NCBI GenBank assembly: GCA_041398565.1
Contig: JAWKUN010000005.1
Span: 434,001 to 498,000, forward strand
DNA length: 64,000 nt
Source of the DNA: DATGPD01 sp041398565
GTDB lineage: Bacteria; Planctomycetota; UBA1135; UBA2386
Reading direction: 5' to 3'
Part shown: positions 17,906 to 26,601 of the stretch, in pieces
Layout: every line of letters starts with the position of its first letter
Numbering within the stretch: the stretch's first letter is position 1
Notes under the pieces: model-generated
Seen by the model: the letters and a program-made list of their open reading frames with translations, nothing else
Database searches by the model: none
What the model was told of the DNA's origin: nothing
Program-made: the position numbers and the translations under genes

Positions 17906-19042
17906 CTACCTGACGAGAGGCGCGGCGCGCAGTCGGACCTCGCGGTAGTCGCCGCCACGCCCGACCTCGATCCGGTAACGGCCGCGACCGATGTAGTCGA
18001 TCTGACGCACATGGTCGCCCATGCGCACGCCCTCGCGGTCGGCAGGAGAGTCGGGAATCACGTCGACCACGTCCCAACCCTGGCTCGCCCGCCGCAGACC
18101 CAGCCCGTCGGTGATCCGCGAGTCCACGGTGACGGGCCGCTCCTGCGCGCGCTCGAAGCGCACCCGCCGTCCCCGACCGTCGAGGCTGACTCGGAAGTGC
18201 GACAGCAGCTCGGCGCCCAGCATCGGGCCGCCACACTGCATGAGCGACACCACGGGACGCCGGACGCGATGCCCGCCGATGGCGACGTCGGCGTCGAGTC
18301 GGGCCAGACGCACCCGCACCATTCCCGAGACCGTCGACAGCAACGGCCCCACCGACGGCGCGTCGACGTAGGGCAAGCCGGCTCCCTGCTCTTCGGTGAG
18401 GATCAGCCCTTGGTCGTTGCCGGTGTCGATCAAGACCTCCATCGGCCGGCCGGCGACGCTGAGAGTCACGCGGGGCGTCTTGCTCTGCACGGTCATCACC
18501 AGCACCTCGCGTCCGTCCGCCGCCGGCAGCGGCGCCCGGCTCAACTCGAGAGCTCGCCTCCGGTAGTCGATCACCATGGTGCACTGCACGAACATCGCGT
18601 AGCCGAGGATCCCCTCGACGGGGCGACGAATGTCGTGCACGTCGAGATCCTCGGCAGGCAGGACGAAGGCGCGGACATCGCGCAGGGCAGCACCTTCGCC
18701 CAGACCCATCGTGTCCAGCCGGGCGACGCGACCGACCTTGCGCGTGACCCCGTTGGCCCCGGTGAGCAAGCCGTTCACGCTCTGCAGCGGCAGTTGCAGG
18801 CGCTCGGCGAGCCGATCGGTGACGACGCACGGCCCCGAACCGGTGTCGAGCTTGAACAGATGCGGCCCCCGGCCGTCGATCCAGACATCTACCAGCGGGA
18901 CGCCTTCGTCGAAGACGAGCGGCACGAGCACCGGATCGCGCGCCAGCTCGACGTGCGCGTCCGCCGAGGGCAACAGGCCCGCGCAAGAGGCCAGCGCCGC
19001 CCAGCCACCGAGCGCCAACATCAGACGCCGCGCGTCACGCAT
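17906..19042 (-). CDS. Lipoprotein with two retropepsin-like aspartic protease domains and a PDZ domain
   Basis: 378 residues from ATG 19042, overlapping the end of nadE by 8 nt; GTG 19051 would add three residues. Lipobox-like LASC puts the acylated Cys at 20. The first retropepsin-like domain has FKLDTGSG (Asp66); the second has VLIDTGND (Asp206). A PDZ-like domain ends the protein (~315-378: GWDVVDVIPDSPADREGVRMGDHV). Retropepsins work as dimers with one Asp each; here both halves are in one chain, so the enzyme could act as a monomer. Predicted site is the membrane facing the periplasm. The substrate is unknown. Confidence 0.85.
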   Translation of the reverse strand: MRDARRLMLALGGWAALASCAGLLPSADAHVELARDPVLVPLVFDEGVPLVDVWIDGRGPHLFKLDTGSGPCVVTDRLAERLQLPLQSVNGLLTGANGVTRKVGRVARLDTMGLGEGAALRDVRAFVLPAEDLDVHDIRRPVEGILGYAMFVQCTMVIDYRRRALELSRAPLPAADGREVLVMTVQSKTPRVTLSVAGRPMEVLIDTGNDQGLILTEEQGAGLPYVDAPSVGPLLSTVSGMVRVRLARLDADVAIGGHRVRRPVVSLMQCGGPMLGAELLSHFRVSLDGRGRRVRFERAQERPVTVDSRITDGLGLRRASQGWDVVDVIPDSPADREGVRMGDHVRQIDYIGRGRYRIEVGRGGDYREVRLRAAPLVR

Positions 19043-20693
19043 CGTCTTCACGCAAGAAGCGGTGGCTGACCGGCACGCGCCGACCGCTCCAGCTGCGCTC
19101 GGTCAAACGCAGGGTCGGAGGGTACTGGTAGCGCTTGAACTCGCTCTTCTGCAGCATCGCGTAGAGCTGCTCCACGCGCTCGCGCTCCATCCCGGTCTCG
19201 ACCGCGGTCTCGCGACACGACAGTTGCCGCTCGACGAGACCGCGGAGGACGGGGTCGAGGCTCGCGTACGGCGGCAAGCTGTCGGTGTCCAGCTGACCCT
19301 CGCGCAGCTCCGCCGACGGCGCCTTGTCGATCGAATTGACCGGGATGCGCTCGCCGTCGCGATTGATCCAGCGCGCGAGGTCGTAGACCTCGGTCTTCCA
19401 CAGATCGGCGATCGGCGCCAGGGCGCCGCAGGTGTCGCCGTAGAGGGTGCAGTAGCCCACCGCGCACTCGCTCTTGTTGCCGGTGGTGAGCAACATGTGG
19501 CCGAACTTGTTGGAGAACGCCATCAGCAGGCTCGCCCGCATTCGAGCCTGCAGGTTCTCTTCGGCCAACCCCGGCGTGGTCTCGGCGAACACCTCGGCGA
19601 GCGCCGAGGCGTAGGTGGTCTGCAGGTCGACGATCGGCACCTCGACCAGGCGGATGCCGAGGTTGCGCGCCAGCGCGCGCGCATCCTCGACGCTGCCGGG
19701 GCTGCTGTAGCGCGACGGCATCGCCATGCCGACGACGTTCTCCCGGCCGAGAGCATCCGTCGCGAGCGTCGCCACCAGCGCGCTGTCGATGCCACCGGAC
19801 AGACCGAGAACGGCGCGCCGTAGTCCGAACTTGTGCCCGTAGTCGCGGATCCCCTGCACGATCGCGCGGTAGCGCATCTCGTCGACGGTGTGCACCGGCA
19901 TCGGTTGCTGCCAAGGCGCGTCGAGGTCGACGACATGGAGAGCCGGAGCGAAGAACACCGGCGCGAAGGCGAGTCCGTCCGACCGCACGGCCAACGAGCC
20001 GCCGTCGAACTGCATCGCGACGTTGCCGCCGACCATGTTGACGTAGACCATCGGCACGCCGTGGCGGCGGCTCTGCGCTTGCACCATCCGGAAGCGCAAG
20101 TCCTCGAGGCCGGCACACCACGGGCTCGCCGACAGGTTGACGACCACCCGAGCCCCGGCCGAGACGACGCGCTCCACCGGGTCGATGCGGTAGAGGCGGT
20201 CGTGCCAGAACTCGACGTCGTTCCATCCGTCTTCGCACACGACCACGCCGAGCGTCGTCCCCGCCACCTCGACCAGGTTCTCCTCGGGCCGCGTCCACGC
20301 CTCGAAGTAGCGCGACTCGTCGAACACGTCGTACGTGGGCAGGAGCGACTTGCGTGCCACGATCCGCGCCAGGCCGTCCTCGATCGCGGCGACGGCGTTG
20401 AAGAGCGGACGCCCGCCGCTCGCCTTCTCCTCGTTGGGCGCCAAGCAGCCGACCAGGACGCAGACGTCCGGCGGCAGAGCGTTGGCCAGGCCGTCGAGGG
20501 TGCGATCGTGTGCGGCCACGAACGCCGGTCGCTGCAGCAGATCCTCGGCCGGATAGCCACAGACCGACAGCTCGGGGAAGACGACGACGCGGGCGCCGTC
20601 TCGGCGCGCGGCGTGTGCCGCCTCCTCGATCAGGCGCGCGTTGCCGGCGAAGTCGCCGACCGTGGGGTTGATCTGCGCGAGCGCGATCTTCAC
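19035..20693 (-). CDS. nadE: Glutamine-dependent NAD+ synthetase
   Basis: 552 residues from GTG 20693, whose GTGA overlaps the ispH stop by 4 nt. N-terminal nitrilase-type glutaminase with its catalytic triad Glu41 (FPELSVCGYP), Lys115 (RKSLLPTYDVFDE) and Cys153 (VCEDGW). C-terminal ATP-pyrophosphatase synthetase with SGGIDS at 299-304 and TTGNKSECAVGYCTLYGD. It amidates nicotinic acid adenine dinucleotide to NAD+ using glutamine-derived ammonia. Length is normal for the two-domain type. Translational coupling to ispH and to the protease gene places it mid-operon. Confidence 0.96.
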   Translation of the reverse strand: MKIALAQINPTVGDFAGNARLIEEAAHAARRDGARVVVFPELSVCGYPAEDLLQRPAFVAAHDRTLDGLANALPPDVCVLVGCLAPNEEKASGGRPLFNAVAAIEDGLARIVARKSLLPTYDVFDESRYFEAWTRPEENLVEVAGTTLGVVVCEDGWNDVEFWHDRLYRIDPVERVVSAGARVVVNLSASPWCAGLEDLRFRMVQAQSRRHGVPMVYVNMVGGNVAMQFDGGSLAVRSDGLAFAPVFFAPALHVVDLDAPWQQPMPVHTVDEMRYRAIVQGIRDYGHKFGLRRAVLGLSGGIDSALVATLATDALGRENVVGMAMPSRYSSPGSVEDARALARNLGIRLVEVPIVDLQTTYASALAEVFAETTPGLAEENLQARMRASLLMAFSNKFGHMLLTTGNKSECAVGYCTLYGDTCGALAPIADLWKTEVYDLARWINRDGERIPVNSIDKAPSAELREGQLDTDSLPPYASLDPVLRGLVERQLSCRETAVETGMERERVEQLYAMLQKSEFKRYQYPPTLRLTERSWSGRRVPVSHRFLREDDA

Positions 20694-21610
20694 CGGAGCA
20701 GTGCCGGCAAGGAGAACTCGATGTCCTCGCGCACGCCATCGACCTCCTCGACCGTGGTCGCGCCGAGTTGGCGCAGGCGGCTGACGACCGACTGCACCGA
20801 CACCTCGGGTGTCGATGCGCCGGAAGTTACCCCGACGGCGCGGATTCCACCGAACCACTCCGGATCGATGCCGCTGGCGTCGAGCACGAGGTAGGCCGGC
20901 ACGCCCGAGGACGCCGCGATCTCGCGCAAGCGGTTGCTGTTGGAGCTGCTGCGGTCGCCGATGACGAGCCACAGATCGACCTCGCCGTGCAGCTTCTTGA
21001 CCGCGTCCTGGCGATTGGTCGTGGCGTAGCAGATGTCCTCCTTGCGCGGCGTCACCAGGCGCGGGAAGCGGGCACGGAGCTCCCGCATGACGCGCGCCGC
21101 TTCGTCGACGCTGAGGGTCGTCTGGGTCAACACCGCAACGCGGTCGGCATCTTCGACGACAGCGGCGCGCGCCGCCTCGGGCGTGGGCACCACGACGGTG
21201 CGGTCGGGCGCCTCGCCCACCACACCTTCGACTTCGACGTGCTCGGCGTGGCCGATCAACAGGATGGTGTAGCCGTCGCGCGCGAACCGCCGCGCCTCCA
21301 CGTGCACCTTGGTGACCAGCGGGCAGGTGGCGTCGATGGCGATCAAACGCAGGCCGCGCGCGGCCTCGACGACGGCCGGAGCGACCCCGTGTGCCGAGAA
21401 GACCACGTGGCTGCCGGCCGGCACGAGATCGAGGTCGTCGACGAAGACCGCGCCCTTGGCGGTCAGGTCCTCGACGACGACGCGGTTGTGCACGATCTCG
21501 TGGCGGACGTAGACGGGAGGACCGAACTTCTGCAAGGCGCGCTCGACCACCTCGATGGCGCGCTCGACCCCGGCACAGAAGCCGCGTGGGCGGCAGAGGA
21601 AGACGCGCAT
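20690..21610 (-). CDS. ispH: 4-hydroxy-3-methylbut-2-enyl diphosphate reductase (IspH)
   Basis: 306 residues from ATG 21610; an ATG at 21643 would add an 11-residue Pro/Ala/Ser leader and fits the family less well. The three iron-sulfur cysteines are Cys12 (RGFCAGV), Cys96 (DATCPLV) and Cys194 (EDICYATTNRQ). Glu126, the proton-relay Glu, is followed by VEG, and SSSNSNRL binds the diphosphate. It performs the last step of the MEP isoprenoid pathway, giving IPP and DMAPP. It is first in the operon ispH-nadE-protease-ALDH-aminotransferase. Confidence 0.97.
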   Translation of the reverse strand: MRVFLCRPRGFCAGVERAIEVVERALQKFGPPVYVRHEIVHNRVVVEDLTAKGAVFVDDLDLVPAGSHVVFSAHGVAPAVVEAARGLRLIAIDATCPLVTKVHVEARRFARDGYTILLIGHAEHVEVEGVVGEAPDRTVVVPTPEAARAAVVEDADRVAVLTQTTLSVDEAARVMRELRARFPRLVTPRKEDICYATTNRQDAVKKLHGEVDLWLVIGDRSSSNSNRLREIAASSGVPAYLVLDASGIDPEWFGGIRAVGVTSGASTPEVSVQSVVSRLRQLGATTVEEVDGVREDIEFSLPALLR

Positions 21611-21750
21611 GGCGGCGGCAGGAGGCGGCGACGACGGGCTCATGGGAAACGCAGCCACCGGCGGGTGGCTCACCGAGTCTAGATCCAGACTAGACCCGCA
21701 CCAGGGCCGCGCGCCGAACGATCCCCCGCGTTTTCGTTCGCCGGGATGTC

Positions 21751-21771
21751 CGTGCGGCGATGCGCCGCACG
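21751..21771 (-). terminator. Hairpin downstream of the secreted protein gene
   Basis: Perfect 9-bp stem (21751-21759 with 21763-21771), 3-nt loop, 9 bp beyond the stop at 21780. On the minus strand an A-rich run (gaaaacg) rather than a T-tract follows. It separates the secreted protein gene from ispH. Confidence 0.5.
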
Positions 21772-21779
21772 GGCCGGCC

Positions 21780-22922
21780 TCAGCGCGCGCACATGATGAA
21801 GGCCGCGCCGTAGCTGACCGCGCCCTGCTGCGCGCGGGCACCACCCACGTACACGACCCGCGCCACCGCCAGCGGGCCGCAGACCGTCGCCGACACGCCG
21901 AGCGACGTGACGTGGAGGAAGGGGTTGGCAGCGAGGTCACGACAGAGCGCCTGCGCGTGCAGGGTGCGCCCGACCAGATTGCGGTTCGACGGCAGCGGGT
22001 AGGACACCTGCCCCTGGCCCGCCTGATCGGCGAGGGCCGGCGACACCATCATCCAGTCGGTGTTGATGAAGCAGTCGGGTGCGCCGAAAGACGCCAGAGG
22101 AAACGGCAGCGGCAGCTGCCCCCACATCCCCACCCCCGGCTGCGAACCGATGGCGACGACGAACGGCGCCATGCTCGGCATGTTGGCCACGGTGTACGTG
22201 ATGCGGTCACCGGCCTGGATCGACGAATTGGGGGCGATGGTGAGCGGCGCGCCTCGACCCGTCTGACAGGCGGGCCCGCGCTGGCCGAAGCTGGTGATGG
22301 TGCTGTTGCACTGAACCGGCAAGTCCAGGCGGTAGTCGCCGGTGGGCTGCAGGTTGACGACGATCTCGACCGCCAAACCCGGGTTCCGCGGCTGCGGACC
22401 ACGGATGGGCGACAGGTCGAAGTAGAACGGCTGCGAGAAGGGGATCGCGATGTTGCAGGGGCGCGGCGCCTGGGCCGTCGCCGGCTGTGCCGGCAGCGCC
22501 AGTCGGCCGCTGTACACGACCACCCGGTCGAGGCCGTGGTTGTCGTCGAAGGTGGTGCTCGCCGTCGCCGAGGTCCGACCCGCGGTCGACATCACGACCC
22601 ACATGTCGATGTACTGCTTGGCGGCGAACTGCGTCGAGTTCGGGACGTCGTTGTCGGCCCGCAGGTCGAGGGCGGAGACGAGCGTCGGCGCGCTCCAGGG
22701 CACCTCGTCGTGGTCGTAGATGCTCAGCATGCGCAGCGGCTGGTCGATCCCGAACGGCAGTGCGGTCGACGCTCCTCCTTCCTGGGTGGCCATGCTGCGC
22801 GGCAGGTACACCTGCGCGGAGGCATGCGCCGCGGCCAGACCCGCAACCAGCGCCACGACACAGCAAGCGCGTCGCCCGCGCGATGCCGACACCCGATGAT
22901 CCCGATCGCCGACTCTTCCCAT
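21780..22922 (-). CDS. Secreted hypothetical protein with C-terminal beta module
   Basis: 380 residues from ATG 22922, giving a signal peptide with a charged start and hydrophobic core (CCVVALVAGLAAAHASAQ, cleavage after ~37). GTG starts slightly downstream are possible. The body is Asn/Gly/Thr-rich with several cysteines and no recognised enzyme motif. The last ~125 residues resemble the C-terminal module of other secreted proteins here (VVAIGSQPGVG .. LPFPLASFGAPDCFINTD .. GQVSYPLPSNRNLVGRTLHAQALCRD). Presumed exported or surface-bound. It is transcribed divergently from the membrane protein gene at 23114. Confidence 0.8.
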   Translation of the reverse strand: MGRVGDRDHRVSASRGRRACCVVALVAGLAAAHASAQVYLPRSMATQEGGASTALPFGIDQPLRMLSIYDHDEVPWSAPTLVSALDLRADNDVPNSTQFAAKQYIDMWVVMSTAGRTSATASTTFDDNHGLDRVVVYSGRLALPAQPATAQAPRPCNIAIPFSQPFYFDLSPIRGPQPRNPGLAVEIVVNLQPTGDYRLDLPVQCNSTITSFGQRGPACQTGRGAPLTIAPNSSIQAGDRITYTVANMPSMAPFVVAIGSQPGVGMWGQLPLPFPLASFGAPDCFINTDWMMVSPALADQAGQGQVSYPLPSNRNLVGRTLHAQALCRDLAANPFLHVTSLGVSATVCGPLAVARVVYVGGARAQQGAVSYGAAFIMCAR

Positions 22923-23113
22923 GCCCGTTGCATCGACAGCCGGCACGACGGCTCTTGACCGCGCCGCGGTGCGCGCACCATGACATCGGCCCCTTCCCCT
23001 CGACCGTCTCGAATCGATGCACGTCCCGTGCAAGGGTACGTCACCTGTCTCAAGCTCGGTGCCGAGTCGACCGACATGCCGTCCAGAGAACGGTTCACAC
23101 AGCCAGGGGGCAA

Positions 23114-24805
23114 ATGCAACTCGACAAGCTCGGGACTCCAGTTTCGTCGGAATCTCCTCATCGCCGCTACGCGGCACTCCATCGCGCCCTCGAGACCGGC
23201 ACGGGCTCCGACGCCACCTGGCGCGAAATGACCGAAGTCTGCCTGCGCCTCGGCCATCGCGACGAGGCCCTCCTCTCCTACGAACGTATCCGCGACCCGC
23301 GCTTGCGGCGCGAGGCCGAACACCTGTTGCAACGTCGCGGCCTGCTCCAGGCCGACGACGAGACCGAAGCCGCTCCGGAGCCGCGGTCGGTGAGGGACGA
23401 CATCGTCGATGCGACGCGTGTGCTGTTCGAGGACCACATGCCGCTGACGACCATCGTCACGACCATGACGTTCCCGATCGTCGTGGGTCTCGGCGGCTTC
23501 CTGACCTCGACGACCAGCAGTTCGTTCCTGTTTCCTGCCATCGCCGCGCTCCCGGCACTGTGCGTGGCCGCTGTGGTCGGCGGCATGAGCCGGCGCATCC
23601 TGATCGATGCGGCGCGGGGACTGCAGGATCCTCCGCGCATCCCACAGGTGCGCGAGCTGTCGCGGCAGTCCGGTCGTTTCCTCCTCGACGCCCTGGTGCT
23701 CACGCTCGTGTTCCTCGGCCCGGCGATCGCACTCGCCTGCGTGCAGGGCCTCAGTGTGTCGACTCTGGTGGCGGCGGCGCTCGGCGCGTTCCTGTTGCCC
23801 GCGGCGATGGCGATCCGCCAGCTCACCGACGACTGGCGCGCCCTCTCGCCCAACTACCTGTTCCCGGCGGTGACCGCCTTGCGCGGCGACTATGCCGCGA
23901 CCGCCGGCGTGTGCACCCTGGTGGCTCTCCCGGCGGCGCTGTCGGCCATCCTCACCGCGGGATCGCAGCTCTATCTACAGGCCTCGGTCGTCGGCCCGCT
24001 GGCGGTCGCCCCGCTGTTCTTCGCCTCGCGCCTGCTGGGCCTGATGGTGTACGGCAACCGCGAGACCCTGCGCGAACTCCTGCTGCCGCGCGTGCAACCG
24101 GCGACTGCCAAGCCGACGCCTGCGCCGGTGTCCGCCCAGGCCACGGCGCCGGCCACGAAGCCCGAGACCTCGAGCTGGAGCGCCGGCCTCGCACGCCCCA
24201 CCATGCGCACCACCACCGCCACGCCGCCGCGCGTCGCCGCGGTGCCGCGCAAGCCCAGACCGGACCAGGGCCCGCTGCCGACGACAGCACCGCGTCCGGC
24301 GCTCAAGGCGGCCGCGCCCACCCCGGCGCCTGCCGACGCACCGCGCGCACCCGCCATACCCGCTGCCGAGCAACGGCCGGCCGCTTCTCGCCCGCTGGCG
24401 AAGCCGGCGCCGGTGCGCGCCGCCACCCCGGCGCCGCGCGCGCCACAGCCCGCCCCGACCCCGCCCAACCGCGAGGCCGTCGCCGGTCGCGCAGGCAGCG
24501 CGGCGCCCCAGCCCCCTGCCAAGCGTCCTGCCGGCGGAACGCACCGGGCCGTCGGCGCCGCAGCCAACGCCCCGGCGGTCGCCCAGCCGGCGGCGCGGCC
24601 AGCGGCGCAACCGGCAGCGCGCACGGTCGCCGAGCCGCATCCGGCGCCGGCCGGCCTCGCCACCGATCAAGCCACCAAGACACGGGTTGCCGTCACCGAC
24701 AAGGCACCGCCCGACTTCACGCAGATGCCCGGTTTCAACGTCGTCAAGGGCGCGGCACGCGTGCTCTCCGGCGCGGCGTCGAAGGCCGGCGGCAAGCGCC
24801 GCTGA
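23114..24805 (+). CDS. Membrane protein with a long Pro/Ala-rich cytoplasmic or periplasmic tail
   Basis: 563 residues from ATG 23114 with AGGGGG a few bases upstream. Residues ~15-85 look like a helical (TPR-like) N-domain. Five or six hydrophobic segments follow at ~110-320 (e.g. VVGLGGFLTSTTSSSFLFPA, FLLDALVLTLVFLGPAIALA, TAGVCTLVALPAALSAILTA). From ~345 to 540 the chain is low-complexity, made of Pro, Ala, Thr, Arg and Lys, and it ends in a short ordered piece (FTQMPGFNVVKGAARVL). The tail could be a flexible spacer to a distal binding motif. No family recognised. Confidence 0.75.
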   Translation: MQLDKLGTPVSSESPHRRYAALHRALETGTGSDATWREMTEVCLRLGHRDEALLSYERIRDPRLRREAEHLLQRRGLLQADDETEAAPEPRSVRDDIVDATRVLFEDHMPLTTIVTTMTFPIVVGLGGFLTSTTSSSFLFPAIAALPALCVAAVVGGMSRRILIDAARGLQDPPRIPQVRELSRQSGRFLLDALVLTLVFLGPAIALACVQGLSVSTLVAAALGAFLLPAAMAIRQLTDDWRALSPNYLFPAVTALRGDYAATAGVCTLVALPAALSAILTAGSQLYLQASVVGPLAVAPLFFASRLLGLMVYGNRETLRELLLPRVQPATAKPTPAPVSAQATAPATKPETSSWSAGLARPTMRTTTATPPRVAAVPRKPRPDQGPLPTTAPRPALKAAAPTPAPADAPRAPAIPAAEQRPAASRPLAKPAPVRAATPAPRAPQPAPTPPNREAVAGRAGSAAPQPPAKRPAGGTHRAVGAAANAPAVAQPAARPAAQPAARTVAEPHPAPAGLATDQATKTRVAVTDKAPPDFTQMPGFNVVKGAARVLSGAASKAGGKRR

Positions 24806-24821
24806 GCCTGACCGACGCGCA

Positions 24822-24883
24822 GCTCGGCGCGTCCAGCCCCCGAGCATCTCGGAGATTGCCGCCCGAGGTGGGACGCGCCGAGC
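24822..24883. terminator. Long-armed hairpin after the membrane protein gene
   Basis: A 13-bp perfect inverted repeat (gctcggcgcgtcc at 24822-24834, complement at 24871-24883) encloses a smaller hairpin ccgag-cat-ctcgg (24840-24852). It lies 17 bp after the stop at 24805 and ends 34 bp before the AtuA gene. A transcript-end or attenuator role is inferred from position. Confidence 0.45.
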
Positions 24884-24917
24884 CGCCGGCCTATCCTGCC
24901 GGCTTTCGCTTCCTCCC

Positions 24918-26279
24918 ATGCGCGACAAGGTCCTCGTAGCGAACGGTCAAGGCTTCTGGGGCGACTCGATCCTCGGGCCCGTGCGGCTCGTCCGCGAGGG
25001 GCCCCTCGACTACCTGACGCTCGACTACCTGGCGGAGGTGACCATGAGCATCATGCAGAAGCAGAAGCAGCGGCGGGCCGATGCCGGCTACGCCACCGAC
25101 TTCTTGAAGATGCTCGACCGCATGCTCGAGGAGCTGGTCGCCAAGAAGGTGAAGGTGATCGCCAATGCCGGCGGCGTGAACCCGCGCGCTTGCATGGCGG
25201 CGGTGGTGGCGCTGGCACGCAAGAAGGGACTCGCGGGCCTGCGCGTCGGAGTCATCGAGGGCGATGATGTGCTGGCGCGGGTGCCCGAGCTGATCGCGCA
25301 GGGCGAGCCGCTCGCCAACATGGACACGGGCGAGCCGCTGACCGAGGTGCAAGACCGCCTGTCGGCGGCCAACGTCTACATCGGTGCACGACCGGTGGCC
25401 GAGTGCCTGGCAGCCGGCGCCGACATCGTCATCGGCGGGCGCATCACCGACCCGGCGCTGGTGGCCGGCCCGTTGCTGTACGAGTTCGGCTGGCGGGACG
25501 GCGACTGGGACAAGCTGGCGGCGGCGACCATCGCCGGCCACATCGTCGAGTGTGGCGCGCAGTGCACCGGGGGCAACTTCACCGGCTGGCGCGAGGTGAA
25601 CGACTTCGTGCGCATCGGCTACCCGGTGATCGAGGCGCACCCCGATGGGACCTTCTTCGTGACCAAGCACGAGGGCACCGGCGGACTCGTCGACACGCGC
25701 ACCATCACGGCGCAGCTCCTGTACGAGATGGGCGACCCGGCGCGCTACCTGGGCCCGGACTGCACCGCCCGCTTCGACACGATCCGCATGGAGCAAGTCG
25801 GCCCCGACCGCGTGCGGGTGTTCGGCATCAAGGGCGAGCCAGCACCGCCGACCTACAAGGTCTCGATCAGCTACCACAACGGCTTCAAGGCCAGCGGCCA
25901 GCTCACCATCAGCGGACCCGACGCCGTGGCCAAGGCCAAGCTGTGCGCCGACGTGGTGTTCGGCCGGTTGGCGCTCGACGGCGTGACCTTCGAACCGCAG
26001 GAGAAGTCGGTCGAGCTGCTGGGCACGGGGGTCTGCCTCGAGGGCATCGTGCCGCCGGTCGATCCGCCCGAGGTCGTGCTGCGCCTGGGGGTGAAGTCGC
26101 AAGACGAGGCCAAGTGCGACCGCTTCGGCATGGAGATCGTGCCGCTGGTGACGAGCGGGCCACCGGGGGTCACCGGCTTCGCCGGCGGCCGGCCGAAGGC
26201 GAGCGAGATCATCAGCTACTGGCCGGCGCTGCTCGGCCGCGACAAGGTCAAGACGACCATCCACGTGGAGACGGTGTGA
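24918..26279 (+). CDS. AtuA-family protein (DUF1446), main domain
   Basis: 453 residues from ATG 24918. Matches the DUF1446/AtuA layout: an N-terminal segment (VLVANGQGFWGDS, LDYLTLDYLAEVTMSIMQKQ), ANAGGVNPRACMAAVV, a Gly-rich IGGRITDPALV, and HIVECGAQCTGGNFTGW. AtuA takes part in breakdown of acyclic terpenes such as citronellol and geraniol in Pseudomonas, acting on acyl-CoA intermediates in a way not well defined biochemically. Here the small C-terminal domain is a separate gene that starts on the A of this stop codon (TGATG). Confidence 0.88.
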   Translation: MRDKVLVANGQGFWGDSILGPVRLVREGPLDYLTLDYLAEVTMSIMQKQKQRRADAGYATDFLKMLDRMLEELVAKKVKVIANAGGVNPRACMAAVVALARKKGLAGLRVGVIEGDDVLARVPELIAQGEPLANMDTGEPLTEVQDRLSAANVYIGARPVAECLAAGADIVIGGRITDPALVAGPLLYEFGWRDGDWDKLAAATIAGHIVECGAQCTGGNFTGWREVNDFVRIGYPVIEAHPDGTFFVTKHEGTGGLVDTRTITAQLLYEMGDPARYLGPDCTARFDTIRMEQVGPDRVRVFGIKGEPAPPTYKVSISYHNGFKASGQLTISGPDAVAKAKLCADVVFGRLALDGVTFEPQEKSVELLGTGVCLEGIVPPVDPPEVVLRLGVKSQDEAKCDRFGMEIVPLVTSGPPGVTGFAGGRPKASEIISYWPALLGRDKVKTTIHVETV

Positions 26280-26584
26280 TGAAGCGCAGACTCGGTGACA
26301 TCGCCTACGCCCGCTCCGGCGACAAGGGCGACGGCAGCAACGTCGGCATCTACGCCCGGACCGCCGCCGACTACGAGGTGCTGAAGCGAGTGCTCACGCC
26401 CGAGCGCGTGAAGGAGCACTTCAAGGCCATCTGCAAGGGCGAGGTCCTGCGCTACGAGGCACCGAACCTGCTGGCGCTCAACTTCATCCTGCGCGACAGC
26501 CTCGGCGGCGGCGGGAGCGAGAGCCTCAAGACCGATGCGCAGGGCAAGACGCACGGCCTCGGGCTCCTGGAGATGGAGATCTGA
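26279..26584 (+). CDS. AtuA C-terminal (ferredoxin-like fold) domain as a separate protein
   Basis: 101 residues from ATG 26279; its ATG shares one base with the preceding stop. The opening LGDIAYARSGDKGDGSNVGI matches the pattern seen at the C-terminal domain of single-chain AtuA proteins (ARSGDKGxxxNIG). Its position makes a stoichiometric complex with the DUF1446 protein likely. No catalytic residues are known for this domain. Confidence 0.85.
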   Translation: MKRRLGDIAYARSGDKGDGSNVGIYARTAADYEVLKRVLTPERVKEHFKAICKGEVLRYEAPNLLALNFILRDSLGGGGSESLKTDAQGKTHGLGLLEMEI

Positions 26585-26601
26585 CGGGCTTGGCGCCGGC
26601 C

